From assembly GCA_964619785.1 (NCBI GenBank), contig CAZUGH010000095.1:1-5494 (forward strand): DNA of 5,494 nt, given 5' to 3'. The number at the start of each line of letters is the position of its first letter. Within the stretch, counting starts at the first letter, position 1. The notes under the pieces are model-generated. The model was not told the origin of the DNA and made no database searches. It saw only the letters and a list, made by a program, of their open reading frames with translations. Position numbers and translations under genes: made by a program. Origin of the DNA: CAZUGH01 sp964619785. GTDB lineage: Bacteria > Bacillota > Clostridia > Lachnospirales > Lachnospiraceae. This document shows positions 1 to 5,494 of this stretch, piece by piece.

Positions 1-12
1 GTGGTGGACATC

Positions 13-41
13 ATGACAAATTTAAGAGTGGATTATATTAT
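13..41 (+). promoter_or_regulatory. Candidate sigma-A-type promoter for the operon
   Basis: ATGACA at 13-18 (one mismatch to TTGACA) and TATTAT at 36-41 (one mismatch to TATAAT) are separated by exactly 17 nt. Initiation about 7 nt downstream would place the start near 48-50, immediately before the leader strand at 52-60 that pairs with 124-132. This agreement between predicted start and beginning of the folded leader is the main support. The surrounding DNA is very AT-rich, so a chance match is possible. Transcription from an upstream gene cannot be excluded. Confidence 0.5.
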
Positions 42-51
42 TTTGTTTAAA

Positions 52-132
52 TCAGAAGTGGGTCATGTCGTTTGCCATCGGCAGAGATAGACACGTTGTG
101 TCGTCTAGGATGAGTGAACCTGGCACTTCTGA
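52..132 (+). promoter_or_regulatory. Putative riboswitch aptamer / antiterminator, class unassigned
   Basis: UCAGAAGUG (52-60) is perfectly complementary to CACUUCUGA (124-132), giving a 9-bp closing stem P1 around a core of about 63 nt (61-123). In the core I see a small hairpin UGCC-AUC-GGCA (73-83), a second hairpin in 88-107 (UAGA..CAC/GUG..UCUA, or alternatively GACAC/GUGUC), and possible extension of P1 by GGU (61-63) with ACC (118-120). CAUC (76-79) could pair with GAUG (109-112) as a pseudoknot. The 3' strand of P1 overlaps the 5' arm of the terminator at 122-150, so P1 formation would prevent termination. This is the logic of a ligand-ON transcriptional riboswitch. A protein-bound or ligand-free antiterminator remains possible. 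I do not recognise the aptamer consensus; guanidine-IV (mepA motif) is one small ON class worth testing, but I cannot confirm it. Confidence 0.6.
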
Positions 133-157
133 GCTTATGGCAGAGGTGCCTTTTTTA
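122..157 (+). terminator. Intrinsic terminator (attenuator) in the operon leader
   Basis: GGCACUUCUG (122-131) pairs with CAGAGGUGCC (141-150) over 10 bp with one G-U pair and a 9-nt loop (132-140). It is followed directly by six U residues (151-156). The hairpin lies 39 nt before the first start codon, so it would stop transcription before the operon rather than end an upstream gene. Its 5' arm is shared with the P1/antiterminator strand (124-132), making the two structures mutually exclusive. Confidence 0.8.
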
Positions 158-195
158 TTGTTTTGTGAGGCACACTCATTTTGTAGGAGGAGAGA

Positions 196-2535
196 ATGAA
201 AGAGAATGCATTACCATCCCGGGTTTTGAAACAGATTAAACCAATGGGAGTGAAGAAGGAAGATATCCTATATGTATGTCCGATGGATTTATCATTTTCC
301 TGTGAATACATTAGTGGATATGTATTTATTACAAAGGATTATCTTGGAATTGTAACAAGTGAACCGATTGGTGCAAGAGTTCGGTATTTTAGAGGGACTA
401 GTACGAAAGATGTTGATTATGGAGAGGATACACTAGAGTATGCGTGCAAACTCCTGCCCCTAGATGAGACATCACATATGCGATTGGAGCGACAAGTTGC
501 AACCAATCTGGTTTATGTAACATATCATGATAAGCCGTTGCAAGTCGCAGCATTAACCAATCTATATTTAGAACCAATGGACCAATTTGTTAAGAATTAT
601 CGTGAGATGAAACATGATGTTGACTTGGCAAGTGAAGCGGCTTCGGAGCAAGATGCGGCAGTGGAAGAGGCAGAGGCAGAGTATTGCCCAATCTGTGGAA
701 CGATGTATCCAGATCCGAAGAGAAAGATTTGTCCAAAGTGTATGAATAAGCGTTCTATTTTTATGAGAACGATGAGATACTTTTTCCATTACAAAGGAAG
801 ATTTGTTGTACTGTTTTTATGTTATTTTGCAGCTGCAGGATTGAATCTGGTGTGGCCATACTTAACAGGTACGATATTGTACGACAAGGTGCTATCGAAG
901 AATGCTGCCTTTTTAGCAAGCTTTGGGTTGGCAGGAAAATGGGGCGTAGCACTTTTGCTACTCATGCTCGTTATGCTTTTGTCAAAACTGGTTCAACAGG
1001 GTGTTGCTATCTTGCAGGGAACATTGATGGCACAGGTTGTAGCGAATACAGTAAGAGATATGAAGAAGGATGTATTTTCCTCGATGGGTCGTTTGTCCAT
1101 TCATTTCTTTACGAGTAAGCAAACGGGTAGTTTGATGACAAGAGTGTTGAGTGATGCAGACCGAGTAACAGGGTTTTTCCTTGATGGTTTTCCATACATA
1201 TTCGTACATGCATTTACCATTATTGCTTCCTTTGTTGTTATGTTCCGATTGAACTGGCAGATGGCTTTGGTTGCGTGTGTGCTGTTACCACTTTTGGTTA
1301 TTATGAGTGTTAAGCTCAAACCAAAACTTTGGAGTTTGTTTGGACGGAGACACCGTGCGGAACGAACTGTTAATAGTCGAGTAAATGACAATCTAACAGG
1401 TGCTCGTGTTGTTAAGGCATTTGGACAACAAGTGGCAGAAAATGACCGATTTGCAGCACCGAATGAGAGACTTCGTGATGCAGAGATTCGTATTGTTAAG
1501 TATAATAACCGATTTACAATTTTATATAATCTAGTACAGGAGATTTCGAGTATCTGGGTTTGGATTTTAGGTGTTATTTTATTATTGAATACGGGACGTA
1601 TGGAATTAGGTATCTTGATTACTTTTGTCGGTTATGTGGCTCAGTTGAATGGACCGATGAATTTCTTCTCACGTGTATTCCATATGTGGTCAGACAGTAT
1701 TAATGCTGCACAGCGTATGTTTGAAATTATGGATTCAATTCCAGAGATTCAGGAGATTGAGAAACCGGTAGAACTTCCTAATCCTCGTGGAGAGATTTGT
1801 TTAGAACATGTGACATTTGGGTATGATTCACATAATCCGGTACTAAAGGATATAAGCCTTCATGTGAAGGAAGGTCAGATGCTAGGTATCGTAGGTCGTT
1901 CGGGTGCAGGCAAGACGACACTGGTCAATCTGATTTCACGACTCTATGATACAGATGAAGGAACGATTACGATTGATGGTATTAACGTGAAGGATTTAGC
2001 ATTTCGTGATTTGCGAAGAAATGTTGCGATGGTTTCCCAGGATACATATATTTTCATGGGTACAGTGGCTGAGAATATTGCTTATGCCAATCCAGAAGCG
2101 AGTCGGGAAGAGATAATTCAAGCAGCGATTCTAGCTAGTGCTCATCAGTTTATATCAAATATGCCAGACGGTTACGATACCGTGATTGGTGCATCAGGTA
2201 AGGACTTATCTGGTGGAGAGAAACAGCGTATCTCAATCGCGCGTGCAATTCTTGCAAATCCTAAGATTTTAATTTTAGATGAAGCAACGGCTAGCGTCGA
2301 TACGGAGACGGAAAAGGCAATTCAAACGTCAATCAATTATCTCGTTAAGGGTCGTACAACATTGTCGATTGCGCATCGTTTGTCAACCCTGCGCGATGCG
2401 GATTCTTTGGTCGTAATTGATAATGGTAGAATTGTGGAAGAAGGTACGCAGAAAGAATTAGAAGCACTTGGTGGTATCTATTCGAAACTGATGGAATTAC
2501 AGACACAAGCGTTGGCATTGCGTGGCTTAGAATGA
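196..2535 (+). CDS. ABC exporter half-transporter A with N-terminal PH-like region and zinc ribbon
   Basis: This 779-aa membrane protein couples ATP hydrolysis to transport, probably export. Its order is: a beta-rich N-terminal region (about 15-138) with a bacterial-PH-like look; an acidic linker (140-162); a zinc ribbon with C164, C167, C179 and C182 (CX2C-X11-CX2C); a six-helix exporter TMD (about 200-500); and an NBD (about 530-770). NBD motifs are intact: A-loop Y543, Walker A G567-T574 with K573, Q-loop Q615, LSGGE 671-675, Walker B D695 with catalytic E696, and H-loop H727. The X-loop reads IGASG (664-668) instead of the usual GERG-like sequence. At 779 aa it is some 200 residues longer than a standard half-transporter, all of it N-terminal. 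AGGAGG at 185-190, 5 nt before ATG, supports the start. Its likely partner is the similarly built transporter at 3301-5484. The substrate cannot be read from the sequence. Expression is probably controlled by the leader attenuator. Confidence 0.93.
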   Translation: MKENALPSRVLKQIKPMGVKKEDILYVCPMDLSFSCEYISGYVFITKDYLGIVTSEPIGARVRYFRGTSTKDVDYGEDTLEYACKLLPLDETSHMRLERQVATNLVYVTYHDKPLQVAALTNLYLEPMDQFVKNYREMKHDVDLASEAASEQDAAVEEAEAEYCPICGTMYPDPKRKICPKCMNKRSIFMRTMRYFFHYKGRFVVLFLCYFAAAGLNLVWPYLTGTILYDKVLSKNAAFLASFGLAGKWGVALLLLMLVMLLSKLVQQGVAILQGTLMAQVVANTVRDMKKDVFSSMGRLSIHFFTSKQTGSLMTRVLSDADRVTGFFLDGFPYIFVHAFTIIASFVVMFRLNWQMALVACVLLPLLVIMSVKLKPKLWSLFGRRHRAERTVNSRVNDNLTGARVVKAFGQQVAENDRFAAPNERLRDAEIRIVKYNNRFTILYNLVQEISSIWVWILGVILLLNTGRMELGILITFVGYVAQLNGPMNFFSRVFHMWSDSINAAQRMFEIMDSIPEIQEIEKPVELPNPRGEICLEHVTFGYDSHNPVLKDISLHVKEGQMLGIVGRSGAGKTTLVNLISRLYDTDEGTITIDGINVKDLAFRDLRRNVAMVSQDTYIFMGTVAENIAYANPEASREEIIQAAILASAHQFISNMPDGYDTVIGASGKDLSGGEKQRISIARAILANPKILILDEATASVDTETEKAIQTSINYLVKGRTTLSIAHRLSTLRDADSLVVIDNGRIVEEGTQKELEALGGIYSKLMELQTQALALRGLE

Positions 2536-2558
2536 GAGATCTGAGCGGAGGACAGTGC

Positions 2559-2583
2559 TAAAAACATTGCTCGGAAAAGAGGG
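2559..2583 (+). repeat. 25-bp direct repeat, copy 1
   Basis: This is identical base for base to 2707-2731; it begins TAAAAACATTGCTCGG and ends GAGGG. A degenerate relative of the surrounding unit follows: GGaCAGTGCtAAAAAcA (2550-2566) recurs as GGgCAGTGCgAAAAAtA (2582-2597), and each is followed within two bases by GCTCG. It carries the same AGAGGG ribosome-binding-like motif as copy 2 but has no start codon after it. Confidence 0.9.
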
Positions 2584-2590
2584 CAGTGCG

Positions 2591-2616
2591 AAAAATAAGC
2601 TCGATAGCTCATTTTT
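2591..2616. repeat. Inverted repeat 1 of the intergenic element
   Basis: AAAAATAAGCT (2591-2601) pairs with AGCTCATTTTT (2606-2616) with a single A-C mismatch and a 4-nt loop (CGAT). The stem may extend outward through G2590-C2617 and GTG (2586-2588) with CAC (2619-2621). The T run at 2612-2616 gives it a weak resemblance to a bidirectional terminator, but the GC-rich core is only 4 bp, so strong termination is unlikely. Confidence 0.7.
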
Positions 2617-2623
2617 CACACCA

Positions 2624-2653
2624 CTATTATGTTTAAGAGCATAAACATAATAG
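2624..2653. repeat. Inverted repeat 2 of the intergenic element
   Basis: CTATTATGTTTA (2624-2635) and TAAACATAATAG (2642-2653) form a perfect 12-bp stem with a 6-nt loop (AGAGCA). It is AT-rich and has no following U tract, so it is not a terminator. It could form a cruciform in DNA or a stable hairpin in the operon mRNA. Confidence 0.85.
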
Positions 2654-2664
2654 CATTGATGTCA

Positions 2665-2695
2665 GCTAAGAAATCGCCTTCGCGAATTTCTTAGC
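2665..2695. repeat. Inverted repeat 3 of the intergenic element
   Basis: GCTAAGAAAT (2665-2674) and ATTTCTTAGC (2686-2695) form a perfect 10-bp stem. It is extended inward by CGC (2675-2677) with GCG (2682-2684), leaving one bulged A and a CTTC tetraloop. No U tract follows, so it is not a standard terminator. It could act as an mRNA processing or stabilising hairpin, or as part of a mobile-element end. Confidence 0.85.
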
Positions 2696-2706
2696 GACTC
2701 CTCGCA

Positions 2707-2731
2707 TAAAAACATTGCTCGGAAAAGAGGG
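2707..2731 (+). repeat. 25-bp direct repeat, copy 2
   Basis: This is an exact duplicate of 2559-2583, displaced by 148 bp. It ends with AGAGGG (2726-2731), which serves as the ribosome binding site of the next gene. Deleting the 148-bp unit by recombination between the copies would leave a gap of about 53 bp and an unchanged gene start. Confidence 0.9.
2726..2731 (+). promoter_or_regulatory. Ribosome binding site lying inside the direct repeat
   Basis: AGAGGG ends 5 nt before the ATG at 2737 and is the only Shine-Dalgarno-like sequence near that start. All six bases belong to the 25-bp repeat, so translation of the DUF1854 gene uses a signal provided by, or duplicated with, the intergenic element. 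Confidence 0.7.
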
Positions 2732-2736
2732 AATTT

Positions 2737-3279
2737 ATGAAGAATAAGTTAGATATGTCTCAGATGCAAGAAGACACTGAGAAGATGATAGAGATTAATT
2801 ACATAACCAAGGATAACGCAGAGTTTGCACGAACAGAGGGTGGATTTGTGAGCCTAAAGTTTGGTGGTCAGGTATGGGAACGGGTACATATCGTGCGATT
2901 GTTTCCATTTACCAATCCAGATAAATATATCTCCGTGCGTACACCCGAGGAACGGTCTCAGGAGATTGGCGTGATTGAAGATATGAAGAAATTGCCTAAG
3001 AAGACAAGAGAATTAGTGGAGTCCCAATTGAATCTTCGCTACTTTACTCCAATTATTGAAAAGGTGATTGATATCAAGGATGAATACGGATATGCGTATT
3101 TTCATGTTTTGACAGACCGCGGAGAATGTCGTTTTACAATTAATATGGGTGGGAATGATGTGGTTCGTCTCACAGAGAGTAGATTATTAATTACAGATTT
3201 GGATGAGAACCGTTTTGAAATACCTGATGTATTTGCATTGACACAGAAAGAACAGCGCAAGCTGGATTTATTCTTATAG
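2737..3279 (+). CDS. DUF1854 family protein, probable accessory subunit of the ABC transporter pair
   Basis: This is a 180-aa soluble protein with no signal peptide or membrane segment. It matches my memory of the DUF1854 pattern: RLFPF (54-58), YIS (64-66), RYFTPII (101-107), TDRGE (126-130), DVVRL (141-145), then DENRFEIPD (156-164) near the C-terminus. The first 20 or so residues are polar and poorly conserved-looking; M7 is an alternative start, but the AGAGGG at 2726-2731 favours ATG 2737. The biochemical function is unknown. In Proteobacteria, family members are, to my knowledge, encoded beside ABC transporter and cyanophycin genes and named for that association. Its position between two half-transporters, 21 bp before the second, suggests a cytoplasmic partner that regulates the transporter or presents its substrate; that role is inference. 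The long repeat-filled gap upstream is unusual for a gene in mid-operon. Confidence 0.88.
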   Translation: MKNKLDMSQMQEDTEKMIEINYITKDNAEFARTEGGFVSLKFGGQVWERVHIVRLFPFTNPDKYISVRTPEERSQEIGVIEDMKKLPKKTRELVESQLNLRYFTPIIEKVIDIKDEYGYAYFHVLTDRGECRFTINMGGNDVVRLTESRLLITDLDENRFEIPDVFALTQKEQRKLDLFL

Positions 3280-3300
3280 TTGTCGGAATGAGAGGTTAGA

Positions 3301-5484
3301 ATGATATTAAAATATGATTTGCCTAAAGCTGCTATGGAGTGTGTGGAGCTAGAGGCAGATGAGAAAATCTACTACGCAGTCCCCTATGATATTGCTGAAG
3401 ATGGTACATGGCTACAGGATTCCTTTTTCGTAGTTACGACGAAGAGAATCTGGCTGATATCAGATGGCGAAGTGAAGGAACAATTGGACATTGCTCGCTG
3501 TCGTCATGCAAAAGCAGAAGCACAGATTGGCTGCGGATTATTTACCGTCGAGTATGATGGTGTGCTGCGATTTGTCGCACATTATTCGGCGAAACATTTG
3601 TCGAGATATGCTTATATTGCCAGAGGTATCAATATTCTCAGCTCGGGTCGTGATGAGGAAGTGTCGAGTGATGAGTATGAGAAAATATGTCCGAATTGTG
3701 GAAGGGCGATGCCTGGTACAAAGTATTGTCCGCATTGTTCGAAAGAGGGAGGCTTTTGGCGAAACTTCTTGAAGATGGGAGCACCTTATAAAGGACGATT
3801 TGCTGGAATTATTGTACTTATGATTTTGGCTTCCGTGGTCACCTTGTTGAATCCGGAGATTCAGAAACACCTAGTTGATGATGTGTTGACGGATCCTTCG
3901 GGTAAGATGTCGGTCGCATTTATCTGTCTCGGTCTTATGTTTTTGCTTAGTGTTGGAATTGTTATCATTAATATTTTGAAGAGCTATTATTGTACAGTCC
4001 TTGGAGCAACAATTTCAAAGGATTTGCGTGAACAGCTTTTTGCGAGAATTCAGATTTTGTCGTTGAACTTTATTAATAGTAGAAGACCAGGCGAGCTGAT
4101 GAATCGTATTGTATTTGATACAGGTAAGATACGAGAGTTTATGGAGCGAACATTTTGTAATATGTTTACGGTGTGTTTCATCTTCATCTGTGACATCATC
4201 TTCATGCTGGCAATCAATGTCAGACTTGCCTTGCTGAGTTTTATTTTCATACCTGTTGCTGTCTTTATTACCTATGCTTTGCGTAAAAATATTCATCGTC
4301 GATTTCATCTTCAGTGGAAGAAGGGAGATGATGTCAACAGTAATCTTCAGGATGTTATCTCGGGTATGAGAGTTGTGAAGTCCTACGGTAAGGAAGCAGA
4401 TGAAGAGACGAAGTTTAATGATTTGGCAGAATCATTTTGTCGTGTTCAGAAGAAAAATGAGATGTTCTGGGCTGTCTTTACGCCAATGATTAGTTTTATC
4501 ATGGGCGCGGGCGTATTCCTTGTTATATACTTTGGAGGCATGGATGTCTTTCATGGTACGATGACAACAGGAGAATTGATTCAGTTTATTACGTATACAC
4601 AGCTATTGTATCAGTATCTGAACTGGATGACATCGATGCCTCGTGACTTGATGAATCTGATTAGTAGTATTGAACGTATCAATGATGTTATGTCACAGGA
4701 CCCATTTATTTCAGATGTGGAGACACCTGTTGATTTGGAGCTAAAGGGAGATATTGAATTTAAAAATGCGACCTTTGGTTATAAGTCGTATCAGCCTGTT
4801 TTGGAAAATCTGAATCTCAAGGTAAATAAAGGTGAGATGATAGGTATTGTAGGTGCTTCTGGTACGGGTAAATCCACTCTGATTAACTTGATTATGCGTC
4901 TATATGAAGTGGATGATGGAGCGTTATTGATTGATGGTCACGATATTAAGGAAATTCAATCACAGCGATTCCATTCACAGATTGGCGTTGTGTTGCAAGA
5001 GACTTTCTTGTTCTCAGATACGATTTTGAACAATATTCGTTTTTCGAGACCGGATGCGACTTATGAAGAAGTGATTCGTGCAGCCAAGATGGCGAATGCA
5101 CATGATTTCATATCGAAAACGCCAGATGGTTACAATACCTATGTTGGTGAGAAGGGACACAGCTTGTCGGGTGGTGAGAGACAGCGAATTGCGATTGCTC
5201 GTGCGATACTGAATGAGCCAAAACTTCTTATTTTAGATGAGGCAACAGCGAGTCTAGATACTGAGAGCGAGTATATGATTCAGAAGGCATTGGAACGATT
5301 GACGGAAGGCCGGACAACATTTGCGATTGCACATCGATTGTCAACATTGCAAAATGCTGATCGACTTATCGTTATTGACGGTCACAATGTTGCAGAGATT
5401 GGTTCTCATGAAGAATTGATTCGACAAAAAGGAATCTATTATGGATTAGTCAATGCACAACTTCAGATGCAAGGAAATGCTTGA
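3301..5484 (+). CDS. ABC exporter half-transporter B with N-terminal PH-like region and zinc ribbon
   Basis: This 727-aa protein has the same architecture as the transporter at 196-2535 and is its probable heterodimer partner. Residues about 12-112 are beta-rich, with VVTTKRIWLIS (44-54) and alternating strands resembling bacterial PH domains. A short acidic linker leads to a zinc ribbon with C130, C133, C143 and C146 (CX2C-X9-CX2C). Six TM helices follow at roughly 167-185, 204-227, 284-306, 308-326, 389-412 and 424-442. The NBD (about 480-720) is canonical: A-loop Y494, Walker A G518-S525 with K524, Q566, X-loop VGEKG (615-619), LSGGE (622-626), D646 and E647 of Walker B, and H678. AGAGG at 3291-3295 lies 5 nt before ATG, and the gene starts 21 bp after the DUF1854 stop, indicating co-translation. 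Both ATP sites look catalytic, so homodimers cannot be excluded. The substrate is unknown. The gene is complete and the window ends 10 bp later. Confidence 0.93.
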   Translation: MILKYDLPKAAMECVELEADEKIYYAVPYDIAEDGTWLQDSFFVVTTKRIWLISDGEVKEQLDIARCRHAKAEAQIGCGLFTVEYDGVLRFVAHYSAKHLSRYAYIARGINILSSGRDEEVSSDEYEKICPNCGRAMPGTKYCPHCSKEGGFWRNFLKMGAPYKGRFAGIIVLMILASVVTLLNPEIQKHLVDDVLTDPSGKMSVAFICLGLMFLLSVGIVIINILKSYYCTVLGATISKDLREQLFARIQILSLNFINSRRPGELMNRIVFDTGKIREFMERTFCNMFTVCFIFICDIIFMLAINVRLALLSFIFIPVAVFITYALRKNIHRRFHLQWKKGDDVNSNLQDVISGMRVVKSYGKEADEETKFNDLAESFCRVQKKNEMFWAVFTPMISFIMGAGVFLVIYFGGMDVFHGTMTTGELIQFITYTQLLYQYLNWMTSMPRDLMNLISSIERINDVMSQDPFISDVETPVDLELKGDIEFKNATFGYKSYQPVLENLNLKVNKGEMIGIVGASGTGKSTLINLIMRLYEVDDGALLIDGHDIKEIQSQRFHSQIGVVLQETFLFSDTILNNIRFSRPDATYEEVIRAAKMANAHDFISKTPDGYNTYVGEKGHSLSGGERQRIAIARAILNEPKLLILDEATASLDTESEYMIQKALERLTEGRTTFAIAHRLSTLQNADRLIVIDGHNVAEIGSHEELIRQKGIYYGLVNAQLQMQGNA

Positions 5485-5494
5485 ATAATTTAGG

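Larger units (their letters stand above)
2545..2731. repeat. Structured palindromic intergenic repeat element (MITE- or REP-like)
   Basis: The 201-bp gap between the first two genes holds three consecutive inverted repeats (2591-2616, 2624-2653, 2665-2695). They lie between two identical 25-bp direct repeats (2559-2583 and 2707-2731) and have no coding potential. The outer bases GCGGAGGA (2545-2552) and TCCTCGC (2699-2705) can also pair, with one bulged G, which would close the three hairpins into one cruciform-like unit. Such dense palindromy is typical of small non-autonomous or dispersed intergenic elements. I infer mobility from this structure; no transposase is present and copy number in the genome is unknown. 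Confidence 0.6.

Noticed and set aside
3..50. Possible C-terminal tail of an upstream gene ending at TAA 48-50
   Set aside because: The 15 codons read plausibly as protein but are too few to identify or to separate from chance. More upstream sequence would decide it.
1..90. Open frame from the window edge to TAG at 88-90 (29 codons), with an internal ATG at 13
   Set aside because: It has no convincing ribosome binding site, overlaps the promoter candidate and runs into the folded leader. Composition does not suggest a conserved protein, so chance openness is the better explanation.
52..150. T-box leader
   Set aside because: The leader is too short, and I see no T-box (UGGNACC) bulge or specifier-loop layout. 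The downstream gene is also not an amino-acid or tRNA synthetase gene.
165..179. Small hairpin (TGAG/CTCA) upstream of the first ribosome binding site
   Set aside because: A stem of four or five base pairs is expected by chance, and it does not cover the AGGAGG.
568..1391. Several antisense and shifted open frames inside the first ABC gene
   Set aside because: They lie wholly within a gene with clear domain evidence, lack ribosome binding sites, and encode no recognisable motif.
2591..2616. Transcription terminator after the first ABC gene
   Set aside because: The stem is mostly A-T with only a short GC core, and the genes on either side look functionally linked. It is better explained as part of the palindromic element, with at most partial termination.
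2559..2731. CRISPR array
   Set aside because: There are only two exact repeat copies, 148 bp apart, and the region between them is palindromic rather than spacer-like. No cas gene is present.
3491..4308. Shifted and antisense open frames inside the second ABC gene
   Set aside because: They are shadows of the strongly supported transporter frame.

Overview
This window looks like a low-GC Gram-positive chromosome, most likely a Clostridia-type Firmicute such as a member of the Lachnospiraceae. That placement is an inference from AT-rich codon choice, strong AGGAGG-type ribosome binding sites, a TATTAT-type promoter, a U-tract attenuator and a palindromic intergenic repeat. No rRNA or other phylogenetic marker is present. 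All three genes lie on the + strand and read as one operon: ABC half-transporter A (196-2535), a DUF1854 protein (2737-3279) and ABC half-transporter B (3301-5484).

The 5' region (1-195) holds a promoter candidate (ATGACA, 17 nt, TATTAT) and then what looks like a complete transcription-attenuation leader. The expected transcription start falls just before a 9-nt strand (52-60) that is perfectly complementary to 124-132. That downstream strand is also the 5' arm of a 10-bp intrinsic terminator (122-150 plus a U tract). The two pairings exclude each other, which is the architecture of an 'ON' riboswitch enclosing a compact core of about 63 nt. I cannot assign the core to a known class with confidence.

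Both ABC proteins are type IV exporter-fold half-transporters (six predicted TM helices plus an NBD). Each carries an unusual N-terminal cytoplasmic extension: a beta-rich, bacterial-PH-like stretch followed by a four-cysteine zinc ribbon directly before the first TM helix. Between them lies a small soluble DUF1854 protein. As I recall, DUF1854 genes and such ABC genes accompany cyanophycin genes in Proteobacteria and are named 'cyanophycin metabolism-associated'. No cyanophycin gene is visible here, so the substrate is unknown. The simplest model is a heterodimeric exporter with DUF1854 as accessory subunit, expressed when the leader's ligand is present.

The 201-bp gap between the first two genes (2536-2736) holds a structured repeat: three successive inverted repeats flanked by two identical 25-bp direct repeats 148 bp apart. 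The downstream copy supplies the ribosome binding site of the DUF1854 gene. Removing one repeat unit would leave a normal gap of about 53 bp, so this looks like a small mobile or dispersed palindromic element inserted into the operon. After the last stop only 10 bp remain, so the operon may continue beyond the window.
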